Shown here piece by piece: positions 14,574-23,762 of a stretch of DNA of 64,000 bases. The notes under the pieces are model-generated. The model saw nothing but the letters and a program-made list of their open reading frames with translations, was not told where the DNA came from and did not search any database. Numbering within the stretch: position 1 is the stretch's first letter; each line of letters starts with the position of its first letter. A program made the translations under genes and the position numbers. This DNA is from an archaeon (GTDB lineage: Archaea; Aenigmatarchaeota; Aenigmatarchaeia; QMZP01; JAFGSV01): positions 1-64,000 of the forward strand of contig JANQNF010000012.1 of NCBI GenBank assembly GCA_028279705.1, in the 5' to 3' direction.

Positions 14574-16409
14574 TCACTCACCAGATTCTTCAATGAAGGT
14601 CAGTACCCTTTCCGGGTTTACATAATATTCACTCACGATCCTTCCAACTTCCTTGTAATCATATACATTGTTGTTTTTCATCCAGTCTATGACCTTTATC
14701 CTTCTCACTATCTCGGCCTGTATGGTCTCTTCTGTAAGCCCGGACATGTGTGCAATGTTTTCAAGAACCTTTGACATGCCCTTCGAAACGAAAGTGTCTG
14801 TGCTTGGTTCCCATTCGAATATCTTTGCGCTTGTCGGCCTCTCACCCTTTATACCGGTTATCTCAAGAATCTCACTGGATCTCCTTGAGGTCTTGCCCTT
14901 TATCTTCATCCTCTGGATGAATATTATTATATCGACGTTCTCTATGAGAGCTGGCGGAAGCGATATGGGTGGGGTCACAAGCCTGTCTATGAGCTGTGTC
15001 AGTGACGCGGCGTGTATTGTCGCGATTGACGGGTGGCCGGTTGCCATCTGCTGGAAAAGCACGAACGCTTCTTTGCCCCTGACCTCACCGACTACAAGAT
15101 AATCCGGTCTCTGTCTGAGGCTGGATTTCAGAAGATCGAAAAGCGTTACTTCACCAACCTTCCCCTTTACTGAAAGTGGAGACCTTGCAACTTCTGGAAC
15201 CCAGTGTGTATGCGGAAGCCTCAGTTCAGGAGTATCTTCTATCGATAGTATCTTCAGATTGGGCCTTATGAACAATGAAAGCGCATTTAGAAGCGACGTT
15301 TTTCCAGTTGCAGTGCCGCCTGATATGAGTATGGACTTGCCATGCTCTATTGCCATCCACAGGTATGCAAGGACGGTACTGTCCACAGTCTTGTAATGGA
15401 GCATGTGTGTTGGAGTAAGCGGGTATGAAGTGAACTTCCTTATGGTGAAATTGGAACCCCTTCTGGCAATGTCCGTTCCCATCGTGCATTGTATCCTGCT
15501 TCCGTCTGGAAGCGCTGCATCAAGAAGCGGATCGGCAATAGATACCGATTTGCCTGATTTCTGCGCAAGCTTTAGTATGAAGCCGTCCAGGTCCTCTGCT
15601 GTATCGAACCATAAATTAGTCCTCAGTGGCCCGAGTTTTGGGTCCCTGTGGTATATGTATATGGGAACGCGGACACCGTCACATGAAATGTCCTCTATCT
15701 CCGGGTCCTGCATGAGCGGCTCCAGCAGCCCGAGCCCGAATATCTCCTTTTCTATGTTGTACTGTAGCGCAGGGAGCTTTCTTGGGTCTGCTTCGGGAAA
15801 CTCCTTCATAGAAGTCTGGACTTCCTTTGTCAACATCTCCTTTGCCTTTATTTCACCAATCTTTGAAAAATCGACATCCAGGCGCTCCTCTATGTCCCTC
15901 TTTATGTTATCGGCAAGCACCTTGTCTTCCTGCGTAAGCTTGGGTTCTATGACATTGTAAATAAGGGAGCCGAGTTTCTCGTTCCATTTTATGTGTGCAT
16001 AAGCAAGGACGTTTTCGCCAGGCTTTGGTTCGGAAGGTATGAGAGGATACTTCATGTCTACAGTGTGAAGTTCTTCCACGTTCGTTGGCATCTTGAACTT
16101 TGTAGAAAGTGGAATGTCTTTGCCGCTTGGGATCGAAACACCGGTTTCGAGTTTTTCTTCCTCTATGAGACCCTTCTTTTCATCTGCAATCTCTGCACTT
16201 ATTTTCGGAGGTTCTTTCTTTGGAAGCATTCCCATACCAGCGGGCGGAAGGCCGACGTCTTGCATCCCGGAATCTTCTGTAGCTTCACCGCCTGTGACCA
16301 ATCTCTTCCTGAATTTTGCACCCTTTGAAAGCCTCTTGGCTATGTTTCTTGCACTGGGCTTTGTGTTGACAACATCCTTCTTTGTTATCTTGGGAAGCTT
16401 GAGTTTCAT
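14574..16409 (-). CDS. Type II/IV secretion ATPase (FlaI/TadA/PilB class)
   Basis: The 611-aa hexameric ATPase drives pilin polymerisation. Walker A is ISGGTATGKTSLL (about residues 354-366). The Asp box is SIEDTPELRLP, Walker B is YLVVGEVRGKEA and the His box is MATGHPSIATIHA, all in the expected order. The N-terminal 110 residues are lysine-rich and low-complexity, then the N-domain begins (IEKEIFGLGLLEPLMQDPEIEDIS). The start follows GAGGTTCTT. It heads the motor genes and is the only such ATPase in the window, so it may also serve the pilin-like products encoded at 41-58 kb. Confidence 0.95.
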   Translation of the reverse strand: MKLKLPKITKKDVVNTKPSARNIAKRLSKGAKFRKRLVTGGEATEDSGMQDVGLPPAGMGMLPKKEPPKISAEIADEKKGLIEEEKLETGVSIPSGKDIPLSTKFKMPTNVEELHTVDMKYPLIPSEPKPGENVLAYAHIKWNEKLGSLIYNVIEPKLTQEDKVLADNIKRDIEERLDVDFSKIGEIKAKEMLTKEVQTSMKEFPEADPRKLPALQYNIEKEIFGLGLLEPLMQDPEIEDISCDGVRVPIYIYHRDPKLGPLRTNLWFDTAEDLDGFILKLAQKSGKSVSIADPLLDAALPDGSRIQCTMGTDIARRGSNFTIRKFTSYPLTPTHMLHYKTVDSTVLAYLWMAIEHGKSILISGGTATGKTSLLNALSLFIRPNLKILSIEDTPELRLPHTHWVPEVARSPLSVKGKVGEVTLFDLLKSSLRQRPDYLVVGEVRGKEAFVLFQQMATGHPSIATIHAASLTQLIDRLVTPPISLPPALIENVDIIIFIQRMKIKGKTSRRSSEILEITGIKGERPTSAKIFEWEPSTDTFVSKGMSKVLENIAHMSGLTEETIQAEIVRRIKVIDWMKNNNVYDYKEVGRIVSEYYVNPERVLTFIEESGE

Positions 16410-16443
16410 AAGAACCTCAGGGAATGCGCATCATGCATCCCGG

Positions 16444-16869
16444 TTAATCTATTATAATATTGTAACCTCGCTTATAAAATATAATCTCACCCTTGCTGCT
16501 TATCGTTTCTCCTGAGAATGTATACAGCCCGCCGTCTGCAGTTGTGATCGAGCTTACGCTTGAAACCGCTGCAATCCCGGTCTTAACGGAAGTGACACGC
16601 AGTTCAGTGTTGTTCAGTAATATCCTGTAATATTCACCGCTCATCTGCTTTGGTATCCTGATAGTTAGGCTTGCATTCAGCTTATCGGTAACAGTCAGTT
16701 CCACGAGATGGTTATACACCATGTCCCTCACGGCTTTCGTGTGGTCCATGAGTGATGCAGACTCGTAGTTTGCTTCGTATATCTGGAAGATGCCGAAAGC
16801 AGCAACGAATATCGCAACAGCTATGCCGAATAAGAGGACCTGCTCAAAAACAGCGCTCTGCGCTTTCAT
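16444..16869 (-). CDS. Pilin-like protein with class III signal peptide
   Basis: The 141-aa protein starts MKAQSAVFEQVLLFGIAVAIFVAAFGIFQIY, a class III signal (K-A-Q, Glu at +5/+6 region) with one hydrophobic helix. The remainder is a small beta domain without cysteine. A TATA-like AACATATAAC about 26 nt upstream may give it its own transcript. It lies between another pilin-like gene and the ATPase and is of the size of archaeal FlaF/FlaG or minor pilin proteins. No closer family is recognised. Confidence 0.78.
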   Translation of the reverse strand: MKAQSAVFEQVLLFGIAVAIFVAAFGIFQIYEANYESASLMDHTKAVRDMVYNHLVELTVTDKLNASLTIRIPKQMSGEYYRILLNNTELRVTSVKTGIAAVSSVSSITTADGGLYTFSGETISSKGEIIFYKRGYNIIID

Positions 16870-16905
16870 AAGAATATAATCCGCGCAGGTGTTATATGTT
16901 TATTT

Positions 16906-17523
16906 TCAGGACAACTGTACCTCTATCAGGGTCTCTGTAATCTCCACTGGACCACCCGTGTCGGTATTCGTCCCGTCGAATGTTACGCTCACCTTGCTTG
17001 GCGCACTGCTTTCCGCAAGACTTGGCGCCTCTGATAGTACTATCTTGTAGCCTTTCGGCGGCTCGGTTGCTTGAAGCTCCCTGTACTTGAGCCGGAGTGT
17101 CATGAGATAACCACCGTTTTCAACAGGCTCACCTTCAAGCATTATTATCCTTGGAGAGCCCCCGTACGGGCCTATGGGATCCGTATCCTGTGTTTCGATC
17201 GGTATCGCTACACTGTTTTCACCCATCCCGAGCATGGACTGGGTCGTGAGGAACCTGTAAAGTATCTCGTTTCCGCTCTCGTTAACATTTACAGAGGAAC
17301 CTGATATTCCAGGAATAGTCACAGCCTTGGTACCACCGTTTCTTGCAACGTCGGTTATCCTTTCGTTCAGTTCGAGTATGAAAGATTGGGCGATCGATAC
17401 GTCAGTCGTGGTCGTTCTCTTCTCGATCATCGGTGCGCCCCACATATAGGCCGCTCCTGCAAGACCGAGTACGATACCAGCCATGAGCACCATGGATATC
17501 GCTTGTACCTGCGCCTTGTACAT
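16906..17523 (-). CDS. Pilin-like protein with class III signal peptide
   Basis: The 205-aa protein begins MYKAQVQAISMVLMAGIVLGLAGAAYMWG, a class III signal with K-A-Q, then the helix IVLGLAGAAYMWGAPMIEKR common in archaeal pilins. The C-terminal region is Ser/Thr/Pro-rich and probably all-beta (GGYLMTLRLKYRELQ, KVSVTFDGTNTDTGGPVEITETLIEV). A TATA box (CTATAAATAG, 17545-17554) lies 26 nt upstream, so the transcript probably starts at the ATG. It is one of four pilin-like genes in the engine operon. Confidence 0.82.
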   Translation of the reverse strand: MYKAQVQAISMVLMAGIVLGLAGAAYMWGAPMIEKRTTTTDVSIAQSFILELNERITDVARNGGTKAVTIPGISGSSVNVNESGNEILYRFLTTQSMLGMGENSVAIPIETQDTDPIGPYGGSPRIIMLEGEPVENGGYLMTLRLKYRELQATEPPKGYKIVLSEAPSLAESSAPSKVSVTFDGTNTDTGGPVEITETLIEVQLS

Positions 17524-17544
17524 AATTAATACCTGTAGATGTTT

Positions 17545-17554
17545 CTATAAATAG
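17545..17554 (-). promoter_or_regulatory. TATA box before the 205-aa pilin-like gene
   Basis: CTATTTATAG on the minus strand, 26 nt before the ATG at 17523, just below a T-rich terminator, so this gene probably heads its own transcript. Confidence 0.65.
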
Positions 17555-17560
17555 AATTAG

Positions 17561-17579
17561 GAAGAAAGGAAATAAAAAA
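17561..17579 (-). terminator. T-rich terminator after the major-pilin-like gene
   Basis: Right after the stop of the 17586 gene the minus strand reads TTTTTTATTTCCTTTCTTC, a T-rich tract of the type that ends archaeal transcripts. Confidence 0.5.
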
Positions 17580-17585
17580 GACCGT

Positions 17586-18008
17586 TTAGCAGTATATTCT
17601 TGCTATCTGTGCTCTTGCAGTACCGCCGACTACCCTATACGAGCAACCGTCCGAACCACATACAGCATCTTCTCCTTCCCACTTACCTACATCGTTTTCG
17701 CCCAGTGCGCCATTTGGAAGCGTATCACCGGATGCAGAAGTCCACGATCCATCATCGGTAACATCGGTGCCAGTATCTGTGTCTATTATGGATATTTCAC
17801 TTACAGGTAATGTGGCAGTGCCTGTATTTGCGACGATTACCACTGCAGTATCACCACGTATGCAGAAGTAATCCCTCACTTCAAACGACTGTCCCGTAAG
17901 GCCTGTCATATACGTGCTAAGGTAGGTCCACGCAGCGCCCGCAAGCGCTACCGTTATGAGTAGCAGCACTATGATGGCGATGATGGGTGTTATACCTTTT
18001 CTTTTCAT
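17586..18008 (-). CDS. Archaeal type IV pilin (DUF1628-like N-terminus), probable major pilin
   Basis: The 140-aa protein starts MKRKGITPIIAIIVLLLITVA, the classic archaeal pilin N-terminus (R-K-G then ITPIIA), followed by a helix and a small beta domain ending with paired cysteines (CGSDGCSYRV and IARIYC). The start is preceded by GGAGG with 7-nt spacing. A T-rich tract right after its stop suggests a separately abundant transcript, as expected for a major pilin. It follows the coiled-coil gene by 24 nt. Confidence 0.87.
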   Translation of the reverse strand: MKRKGITPIIAIIVLLLITVALAGAAWTYLSTYMTGLTGQSFEVRDYFCIRGDTAVVIVANTGTATLPVSEISIIDTDTGTDVTDDGSWTSASGDTLPNGALGENDVGKWEGEDAVCGSDGCSYRVVGGTARAQIARIYC

Positions 18009-18032
18009 ATTTTTCCTCCGTCTTTGACGTAA

Positions 18033-18506
18033 TTATTGACTCCTTGCCGTGCCCCCACCGTACATGTTTGCAAATCCCATGTACAGCCTCTTCAGACGCT
18101 TGTCTATGGTCTCAAGTGCGGCGAGTTGTGTGTGATCAGCTTCTAGCGACTTCTTGTTCTGCTCGACCATCTCACCCATTTTGTCCACGAGCGGCTTGAA
18201 AACTTCAGGACCGACACCTGCCGCGTTCTCCTCTTCAGACGCTATCCTCAGTAGGTCCATGAATTCGGTCATTGTTCCAAGCAGCTTGTCGATCTTGCTT
18301 GGAACCCGTGCAAGCTCGTCCCTGAGCTCGGCATTTGCCTTCACAACATCGTCTATGATCCTCTGGTTGCTCTTTATGAGCTCAATTACCTGTTCCATCA
18401 GCTTCTGTACCTGTGAAGATGACGATGTATCTTCCATCTTCTCCATGCGTCTTTCAAGCCTTCTGATTGGAGAAGTAGGTATAACCTCGTACTCTTCGCT
18501 GCTCAT
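18033..18506 (-). CDS. Coiled-coil cytoplasmic protein at the head of the pilus operon
   Basis: The start at 18506 (MSSEEYEVIPTSPIRRLERR) lies about 27 nt from a TATA box; 8 extra residues upstream are possible but unlikely. The 157-aa protein has no membrane segment and is mostly heptad-patterned helix (QVQKLMEQVIELIKSNQRIIDDVVKANAEL, then KSLEADHTQLAALETIDKRLKRLYMGFAN). The N-terminal segment EVIPTSPIRRLERR is a short linear motif ahead of the coil. Archaella have cytoplasmic coiled-coil accessory proteins (FlaC/D/E), and this could fill a comparable role, but similarity to them is not evident. Function is inferred from context only. Confidence 0.72.
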   Translation of the reverse strand: MSSEEYEVIPTSPIRRLERRMEKMEDTSSSSQVQKLMEQVIELIKSNQRIIDDVVKANAELRDELARVPSKIDKLLGTMTEFMDLLRIASEEENAAGVGPEVFKPLVDKMGEMVEQNKKSLEADHTQLAALETIDKRLKRLYMGFANMYGGGTARSQ

Positions 18507-18528
18507 GTATATTATTTGAACTATTTCC

Positions 18529-18537
18529 AATATAAAG
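18529..18537 (-). promoter_or_regulatory. TATA box of the pilus-engine operon
   Basis: CTTTATATT on the minus strand, centred 27 nt before the ATG at 18506; consistent with a leaderless first gene. Confidence 0.7.
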
Positions 18538-18570
18538 ATTTTTCATAAAAGAGCTCGACGATGAGCGGTT

Positions 18571-20229
18571 CTACATCATGCCGGGCATGCCGCCGCCAGG
18601 TGGCATCGGAGGCATTCCGCCTGCATCCCCACCGCCGCTTCCGCTTGACGCTATGATGTCGTCTATGCGAAGGATCATTTCAGACGCTTCTGTCGCGGAT
18701 TTCACTGCCTGTAGCTTTATCTTGAGCGGTTCCACGACACCCTCATTTAGCATGTTGACAACCTTTCCGGAAAACACGTTCAGTCCGCTTGACTTCTTGC
18801 CCTTGTCATGTTCTGATCGAAGCAGAGCAAGCTTGTCTATCGGGTCCAGGCCGGCGTTTTCTGCAAGGCACCTTGGTATCACCTCGATAGCGTCAGCGAA
18901 TGCCTGTACTGCAAGCTGCTCCCTGCCGCTGAATGAATCTGCATATTTCCTGACAGCTTTCGATACTTCTATCTCGGAAGCTCCACCGCCTGGTACGAGC
19001 TTTCCGAGTTCAAGCGCTGCTGCTATGTCCTTTATTGCATCTTCAAGTGCCCTGTCGACCTCGTCGACGACGTGTTCGGTGCCTCCCCTGATGAGTATTG
19101 TAACGGCCTTTGGCTGCTTGCACTTCTCAACGAATATCATCTTGTCCGGACCGACCTTTCTCTCCTCAACGTTCCCTGCGTTTCCAAGGTCAGCTGCCGT
19201 AAGTTCCGTGACGTTGCTTACGATTTTAGAACCTGTTGCCATGGCAAGCTTTTCCATGTCGGATTTCTTCACCCTTCTTGCAGCCATGATGCCCCTCTTT
19301 GCAAGGAAATGCTGCGCTACGTCATCTATACCCTTCTGGCACAGCACGACATTGGCACCGGACTTTACTACGGATTCAACCATTTCCCTGAGCATGGACT
19401 CTTCTTTGTCAAGGAATGCCTGCATCTTCTCAGGCGAGTCAATGCTGATCTTTGCGTCACCTTCAAGTTCCTTGACTTCCATTGCGGCATCAAGGAGCGC
19501 TATCTTGGCATTCTTGATCACCTTTGGCATGCCGCTGTGGACGACTTCCTTGTCTACGAGTATTCCTTCGATAAGGATGGTGTCTGAGATGGACCCGCCG
19601 TGCTTTTTCTCTATCTTTATGTTGTCAGCGTCCACGCTTGCGGCATTCCCGTCGATTGTTGCAACCTTCTTGACAGCCTTGACGCACACGTTTGATAGAT
19701 AATCAGACGCCCTTTCGGCAGATTTCCCCGTCATTGCGGTGTTTGCTATATTTGCAAGCGACTTCTCATCGTTGATAGTCACGCTCTCTGCAAACTTCTC
19801 AAGAACTTCAATGGCTTTGAGCTTCGCAAGCTTGAAACCCTTCGTTATCACGATCGGATGGACTTCCTGGTCTATGAGCTCACCGGCCTTCTTCAGAAGC
19901 TCTCCTGCCAAAACGACTGCAGTAGTCGTACCGTCACCAACTGCTTCGTTCTGGGCCTTTGATACCTCAACCATCATCTTTGCTGCGGGGTGCTCTATTT
20001 GCATTTCCTCAAGTATGGTCACACCGTCGTTTGTGATCGTGATGTCACCGAGTGAATCGACAAGCATCTTGTCCATACCCTTCGGCCCAAGCGTCGTCTT
20101 TACGGTATCTGCAACGACCTTGGCTGCTGCAATGTTATTGCTTTGTGCATCCTTTCCTTTGGAGCGTGATGTACCCTCCGGTAATATGAAAATCGGCTGA
20201 ACGCCTCCCTGTCCCATGTTTACTGTCAT
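18571..20229 (-). CDS. thsA: Thermosome subunit (group II chaperonin)
   Basis: The 552-aa protein folds other proteins in an ATP-driven double ring. Group II signatures are present: [43 protein letters not shown], and [15 protein letters not shown], with a C-terminal Gly/Met tail ([16 protein letters not shown]). It is the only chaperonin gene in the window. Unlike many neighbours it has a leader: a TATA box (GCTTATAAAT, 20292-20301) lies about 67 nt upstream, and an extended Shine-Dalgarno AAGGTGATT sits right before the ATG, suggesting strong translation. The gene diverges from a tRNA gene. Confidence 0.97.
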   Translation of the reverse strand: MTVNMGQGGVQPIFILPEGTSRSKGKDAQSNNIAAAKVVADTVKTTLGPKGMDKMLVDSLGDITITNDGVTILEEMQIEHPAAKMMVEVSKAQNEAVGDGTTTAVVLAGELLKKAGELIDQEVHPIVITKGFKLAKLKAIEVLEKFAESVTINDEKSLANIANTAMTGKSAERASDYLSNVCVKAVKKVATIDGNAASVDADNIKIEKKHGGSISDTILIEGILVDKEVVHSGMPKVIKNAKIALLDAAMEVKELEGDAKISIDSPEKMQAFLDKEESMLREMVESVVKSGANVVLCQKGIDDVAQHFLAKRGIMAARRVKKSDMEKLAMATGSKIVSNVTELTAADLGNAGNVEERKVGPDKMIFVEKCKQPKAVTILIRGGTEHVVDEVDRALEDAIKDIAAALELGKLVPGGGASEIEVSKAVRKYADSFSGREQLAVQAFADAIEVIPRCLAENAGLDPIDKLALLRSEHDKGKKSSGLNVFSGKVVNMLNEGVVEPLKIKLQAVKSATEASEMILRIDDIIASSGSGGGDAGGMPPMPPGGGMPGMM

Positions 20230-20375
20230 GAAATCACCTTCCTTTTCAAAATATGAGCATTTTGAGCTCGTAAGAGTAATATTAACCGCTAATTTATAAG
20301 CTTTTTCCCAGTTATTGCGCTATACCTTTAAAAAAGCTAAACAATTAAATTCTACAAGGAAAATATGCACCGAAT

Positions 20376-20481
20376 GGGCTCGTAGCTCAGCTTGGCTAGA
20401 GCGCCAGTCTTATAAGGCTGCCGTGGGTTTTGCCGCGGGCGTAGAAGCTGAAGGTCGTGGGTTCAAATCCCACCGGGCCCA
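20376..20481 (+). tRNA. tRNA-Ile(TAT), intron-containing
   Basis: Acceptor GGGCTCG/CGGGCCC with discriminator A, D arm GCTC...GAGC with GG in the loop, T arm GTGGG-TTCAAAT-CCCAC. The anticodon loop CTTATAA gives anticodon TAT for AUA codons. About 31 nt (near 20415-20445) must be removed to restore the anticodon stem; the splice point is ambiguous by up to 3 nt because AAG is repeated. The intron has a hairpin CCGTGG/CCGCGG. The spliced stem has a C27-A43 mismatch. I could not draw a perfect bulge-helix-bulge, so intron borders are tentative. Ile identity rests on the anticodon, acceptor and A73. Confidence 0.72.
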
Positions 20482-20517
20482 TTCCCATTCATTTTAATTT
20501 TCAGGTGAAGAATAATC

Positions 20518-21768
20518 ATGAAGTATTTTTCAGACCTTCACATTCACAGTCATTACAGCAGGGCAACGTCTCATATGATGAACGTTGCGGAGATAGCAAA
20601 ATACGCTAAAATGAAGGGACTGGATCTTGTAGGAACAGGTGATTTTACCCATCCCATATGGTCAAAGGAGCTGAAAGAAAAGCTCGTCGAGGTTTCACCA
20701 GGCGTTTACGGGCACGGCGGCATGAATTACATACTTTCAGGGGAGATTTCACTCATATACACCCAGGACGGCAAGGGAAGGAAAGTACACAACGTTATCC
20801 TTGCACCCGATTTTGATACAGCAGACCAGATAACGGGGTGGCTGAAGACTAAAGGCAGGGTGGATTACGACGGAAGGCCCATATTCGGCTTCAGTTGCAT
20901 AGAGTTCGTTGAAGCGATGATGAACATAAATGAAAAGATAGAAATAATACCCGCCCACGTATGGACCCCGCATTTTGGGGTTCTTGGTGCATCGTCGGGG
21001 TTCAATTCCATAGAGGAGTGCTTCCAGGACCAGTCAAAGCACATACACGCGTTAGAAACTGGACTAAGTAGCGACCCCGAAATGAACTGGAAGGTATCAT
21101 CACTTGACAGGTATTCACTGGTGTCGTTCTCGGATTCTCATTCTGCATGGCCGTGGAGGCTTGGCCGGGAGGCGACTGTATTCGATCTAAAAGAGCTGAC
21201 ATATGATAATGTGGTAGAATCCATACGGAGAAAGAAAATAGCCGAAACGATAGAATTCTTCCCCGAAGGAGGGAAATACCACCTAGATGGCCACAGGAAC
21301 TGTGACGTAAGCCTGGAGCCATCTGAGAGCAGGAAGAATGAAAACATGTGCCCTTCATGCGGCAAGCCCCTTACAATAGGCGTCCTTAACAGGGTGGAGG
21401 AACTATCTGACAGGAAAGATGGTTCAAAGCCTGAAGACGCAGTACCGTTTAGAAGACTTTTCCCGTTAAGCGAGATCATCGCTGCCGCAAGGGGGATAGA
21501 CAATGCATTTTCAAAGAAAGTGTGGGCAGACTACGATAAACTCATTGAAAAGTTCGGAAGCGAGTTCGAAGTGCTGCTGAACGCGCACGAGAACGACATA
21601 AAGAAGGCCCTAAACGAGAAAATTTCAAGTCTTGTAATAAAGATGCGTACCGGTGACGTCACCGTGAAGCCCGGCTACGACGGGGTTTACGGAAAGATAA
21701 TTGTTGACAAAGAAATTCCTGCAGATAATGGGAATGACCAGAGCAGCCTGAAAAGCTTTTTGGGCTGA
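20518..21768 (+). CDS. endQ: Endonuclease Q (PHP-domain deaminated-base repair nuclease)
   Basis: The 416-aa protein matches EndoQ: a PHP-type active site (SDLHIHSHYSRATS at residues 5-18, GTGDFTHP, EIIPAHVWTPHFGV, SFSDSHSAWPWRLGREAT), then a zinc finger with C...CPSCGKPLTIGVLNRVEELSDR (about residues 280-300), and a helical C-terminal part. EndoQ nicks DNA 5' to uracil, hypoxanthine or xanthine. The last residues QSSLKSFLG form a PIP-box-like tail, fitting PCNA-linked repair. It lies 37 nt after the tRNA-Ile. EndoQ is scattered in archaea, mainly in Thermococcales and some methanogens. Confidence 0.93.
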   Translation: MKYFSDLHIHSHYSRATSHMMNVAEIAKYAKMKGLDLVGTGDFTHPIWSKELKEKLVEVSPGVYGHGGMNYILSGEISLIYTQDGKGRKVHNVILAPDFDTADQITGWLKTKGRVDYDGRPIFGFSCIEFVEAMMNINEKIEIIPAHVWTPHFGVLGASSGFNSIEECFQDQSKHIHALETGLSSDPEMNWKVSSLDRYSLVSFSDSHSAWPWRLGREATVFDLKELTYDNVVESIRRKKIAETIEFFPEGGKYHLDGHRNCDVSLEPSESRKNENMCPSCGKPLTIGVLNRVEELSDRKDGSKPEDAVPFRRLFPLSEIIAAARGIDNAFSKKVWADYDKLIEKFGSEFEVLLNAHENDIKKALNEKISSLVIKMRTGDVTVKPGYDGVYGKIIVDKEIPADNGNDQSSLKSFLG

Positions 21769-21771
21769 TTT

Positions 21772-22656
21772 CTAACGATTGAATGCGTTACTCTGCCCTA
21801 TCACGTCTACATTGGTCGTGCCTGTTATGGTGTAGTCGTAAGAAACAGTCACTTCTATCCACGCCTGGCGAAGCTCCTTTATGCTCTGTGCGCCCATTTC
21901 GCACGTTATGGTCTGGGACTTGTCCCTCCACATATGAAGGCCGTTGATGTGACAGTCGTCGTATACGACCTCGCGAAGCCCGCCTGTTCCGACCACGTCT
22001 ACGTCAACGAGGATACCCTCTATCGTGCCGTCGCCTATCATACCGTTTCCGACATTATCCATCTTGACCGTGACAGGGAATTCTATGCTATCTGTGTCCC
22101 TTCTGAGCCTTACTGGTCCCTGCACCTGTACGTCAACACTTACTGGCGAATTTGACGCACTTTTCGTCTCTGACGGCAGGCTAAGTCCCGCGTCGTTTCG
22201 TGAAATCACTTCCTCTGTTGGCAGAAGCGTCACGGTTTTTGACGTGAGTGATTTGTAATCGTAAGTAATCGTAAGCCTTGGCTGGTATGACATTCGAAGC
22301 CCTTCGTCTATTTTGGGCGCTTCGCACGTCCAGGAGAAAGTAGCCTCTTCACCTTCTGTCCCGCTTTCTGGGGAGGGCGGTATGAGCTTTGTGAATTTTT
22401 CAGCAATGCCCGAGTTGCAGTCATTTTTCCAGCCGGGAAGGTCGATTGAGACCTCACCGCTTACAGGAAACGATCCGGTGTTCTTTATCCTGGCCTGAAA
22501 TGTGACAGGCTCTCCTGAATATATTGTCGGGATGTCGGGCTCGAATGCAACTATGGCCACGCCAGATCCAGCTCCGGAAGAAGGCGTAAGCGTTGTGCAC
22601 CCGGAAATTCCAAGGACCATGATGAAAAGAAGGCTAAAAACTGCTGCTTGCTTCAT
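21772..22656 (-). CDS. Lipoprotein with CARDB-like and shared C-terminal beta domain
   Basis: A lipobox (LGISGC, residues 15-20) ends the signal peptide. A CARDB-like beta domain follows (DIPTIYSGEPVTFQARIKNTGSFPVSG), with ESGTEGEEATFSWTCEAP. The C-terminal half starts LPTEEVISRNDAGLSLPSE and contains a Cys pair flanking MWRD (DDCHINGLHMWRDKSQTITC), then a closing Tyr-rich strand. Two neighbours have the same layout. It should be anchored outside the membrane through a lipid-modified Cys. TATA AGTTAAATAA sits 28 nt upstream. Its stop lies 3 nt from the convergent EndoQ stop. Partner unknown. Confidence 0.75.
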   Translation of the reverse strand: MKQAAVFSLLFIMVLGISGCTTLTPSSGAGSGVAIVAFEPDIPTIYSGEPVTFQARIKNTGSFPVSGEVSIDLPGWKNDCNSGIAEKFTKLIPPSPESGTEGEEATFSWTCEAPKIDEGLRMSYQPRLTITYDYKSLTSKTVTLLPTEEVISRNDAGLSLPSETKSASNSPVSVDVQVQGPVRLRRDTDSIEFPVTVKMDNVGNGMIGDGTIEGILVDVDVVGTGGLREVVYDDCHINGLHMWRDKSQTITCEMGAQSIKELRQAWIEVTVSYDYTITGTTNVDVIGQSNAFNR

Positions 22657-22692
22657 GTTTATAATTAGGACATGTGTTTATTTAACTTTTAA

Positions 22693-22699
22693 TAAAAAA
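22693..22699 (-). terminator. T-run after the 324-aa lipoprotein gene
   Basis: The minus strand reads GTTTTTTATT about 12 nt after the stop at 22712, a plausible archaeal terminator that also forms part of the A/T-rich promoter of the next gene. Confidence 0.45.
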
Positions 22700-22711
22700 C
22701 GGTTCCGGGAA

Positions 22712-23686
22712 TCAGAAACCCCATTCCCGGGTACCTGTAACAGTAATTGGTAGTTTTGCGTCCTGGTAGTAGATGTATTCGAGTACTACGCTGAGTTCCC
22801 TGCTCTCCTTGTATTCCGGTGGCTCAGTGACCTTGAGTTCGCACGTTATCTTGGTCTCCTTTCCGTCCCACATGTATACGAAGTTTGGTGATATCGGACG
22901 GGTAAGGCCTGCCGGAAGCAGGTTGTCATAGGACATCCACTCCAGTTGTGATTCCCTTGGGCAGTCTCCTCCCCTGAATATGGTTCCCGGAGGCGGCGTT
23001 ATCTCTATCCCTATCGGATAGTTTTCGCCGGCTATCAGCCCACCACCAGTGTTTTCTATCACTATGTCAATCGGGAAGTATGACTGTTCCCACTGGCTTA
23101 TGTCCTTAGTCCTGACGAATTCTCCTGTCCTCACGCTGACTGAAAGCGGACCATCGCTTACGGTTGCGATCTCAGACGGAAGTGATTCCCCATTCTGTAC
23201 GGTTCTCCTGAGTTCCTCGGACGTAAGGAACGTTATGGGCTTTATTACCCTGGTTTCATACGAGTAGAACATCCTGGCAATCGGCTCGTAGGTCCTCTTC
23301 TCTCCTCTCTGGAGATCGGGTGCCCTGAGCGTCCAGTACAGTGTGCCAATTTGACCCTCGGTACCGGATTCCTCGTCAGCAGGAAGGAGTTCCCCTATCA
23401 TCTGTTCCGTGTTTCCAAAAAGGTTCCAGTCCTGGGTGTATATTCCGATGAGTTCAGCCGCTGCAGTTGCTATTGCATCGCCCCTGTTCTGCACCTCAAG
23501 ATGAAGTGTTACCTCATCGTCTGATTCGAGTGCATCGAGGTTGGAGTCGAACTTCGTGACAGCGACACCAGAGCCTATTGCGGCCGTATCACCACCGAGT
23601 CCGATGCTTGTGCAGCCTGACGTAGTCAGAACGATTCCTGTCAGAAGTAGCAGGATTGCAAGTTTTCCTGATTTCTCTGCATCCAT
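22712..23686 (-). CDS. Lipoprotein paralogue with CARDB-like domain
   Basis: The 324-aa precursor has a lipobox (LTTSGC, about residues 20-25). The CARDB-like half is ALESDDEVTLHLEVQNRGDAIATAAAELIG. The conserved joining segment is ADEESGTEGQIGTLYWTLRAPDL, followed by the shared domain FLTSEELRRTVQNGESLPSE, IVIENTGGGLIAGENYPIG, CPRESQLEWMSYDN and YMWDGKETKITCEL, and a final Tyr-rich strand. This is a paralogue of the flanking lipoproteins. A TATA element AATATATAAAG lies about 41 nt upstream, giving a short leader. Confidence 0.75.
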   Translation of the reverse strand: MDAEKSGKLAILLLLTGIVLTTSGCTSIGLGGDTAAIGSGVAVTKFDSNLDALESDDEVTLHLEVQNRGDAIATAAAELIGIYTQDWNLFGNTEQMIGELLPADEESGTEGQIGTLYWTLRAPDLQRGEKRTYEPIARMFYSYETRVIKPITFLTSEELRRTVQNGESLPSEIATVSDGPLSVSVRTGEFVRTKDISQWEQSYFPIDIVIENTGGGLIAGENYPIGIEITPPPGTIFRGGDCPRESQLEWMSYDNLLPAGLTRPISPNFVYMWDGKETKITCELKVTEPPEYKESRELSVVLEYIYYQDAKLPITVTGTREWGF

Positions 23687-23762
23687 CGTAATCCTTTATT
23701 AGTTGGGTCATTAACTTTATATATTTTTACCCGTCCAGTAGCATTTTTTCGCTATAAACAGG

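Noticed and set aside
18578-19702. 374-aa plus-strand frame
   Set aside because: It is a shadow of the thermosome gene in an opposite frame; composition is Ser/Ala-rich and typical of antisense translation.
20376-20481. tRNA-Ile read as a class II tRNA with long variable arm
   Set aside because: The 5-bp stem CAGTC/GGCTG would leave a 6-nt anticodon loop, and the acceptor/T arm fit an intron better; a perfect BHB was not found either, so the intron call stays tentative.
20315-20497. 60-aa frame over the tRNA-Ile
   Set aside because: The sequence forms tRNA stems and a T arm; the frame is accidental.
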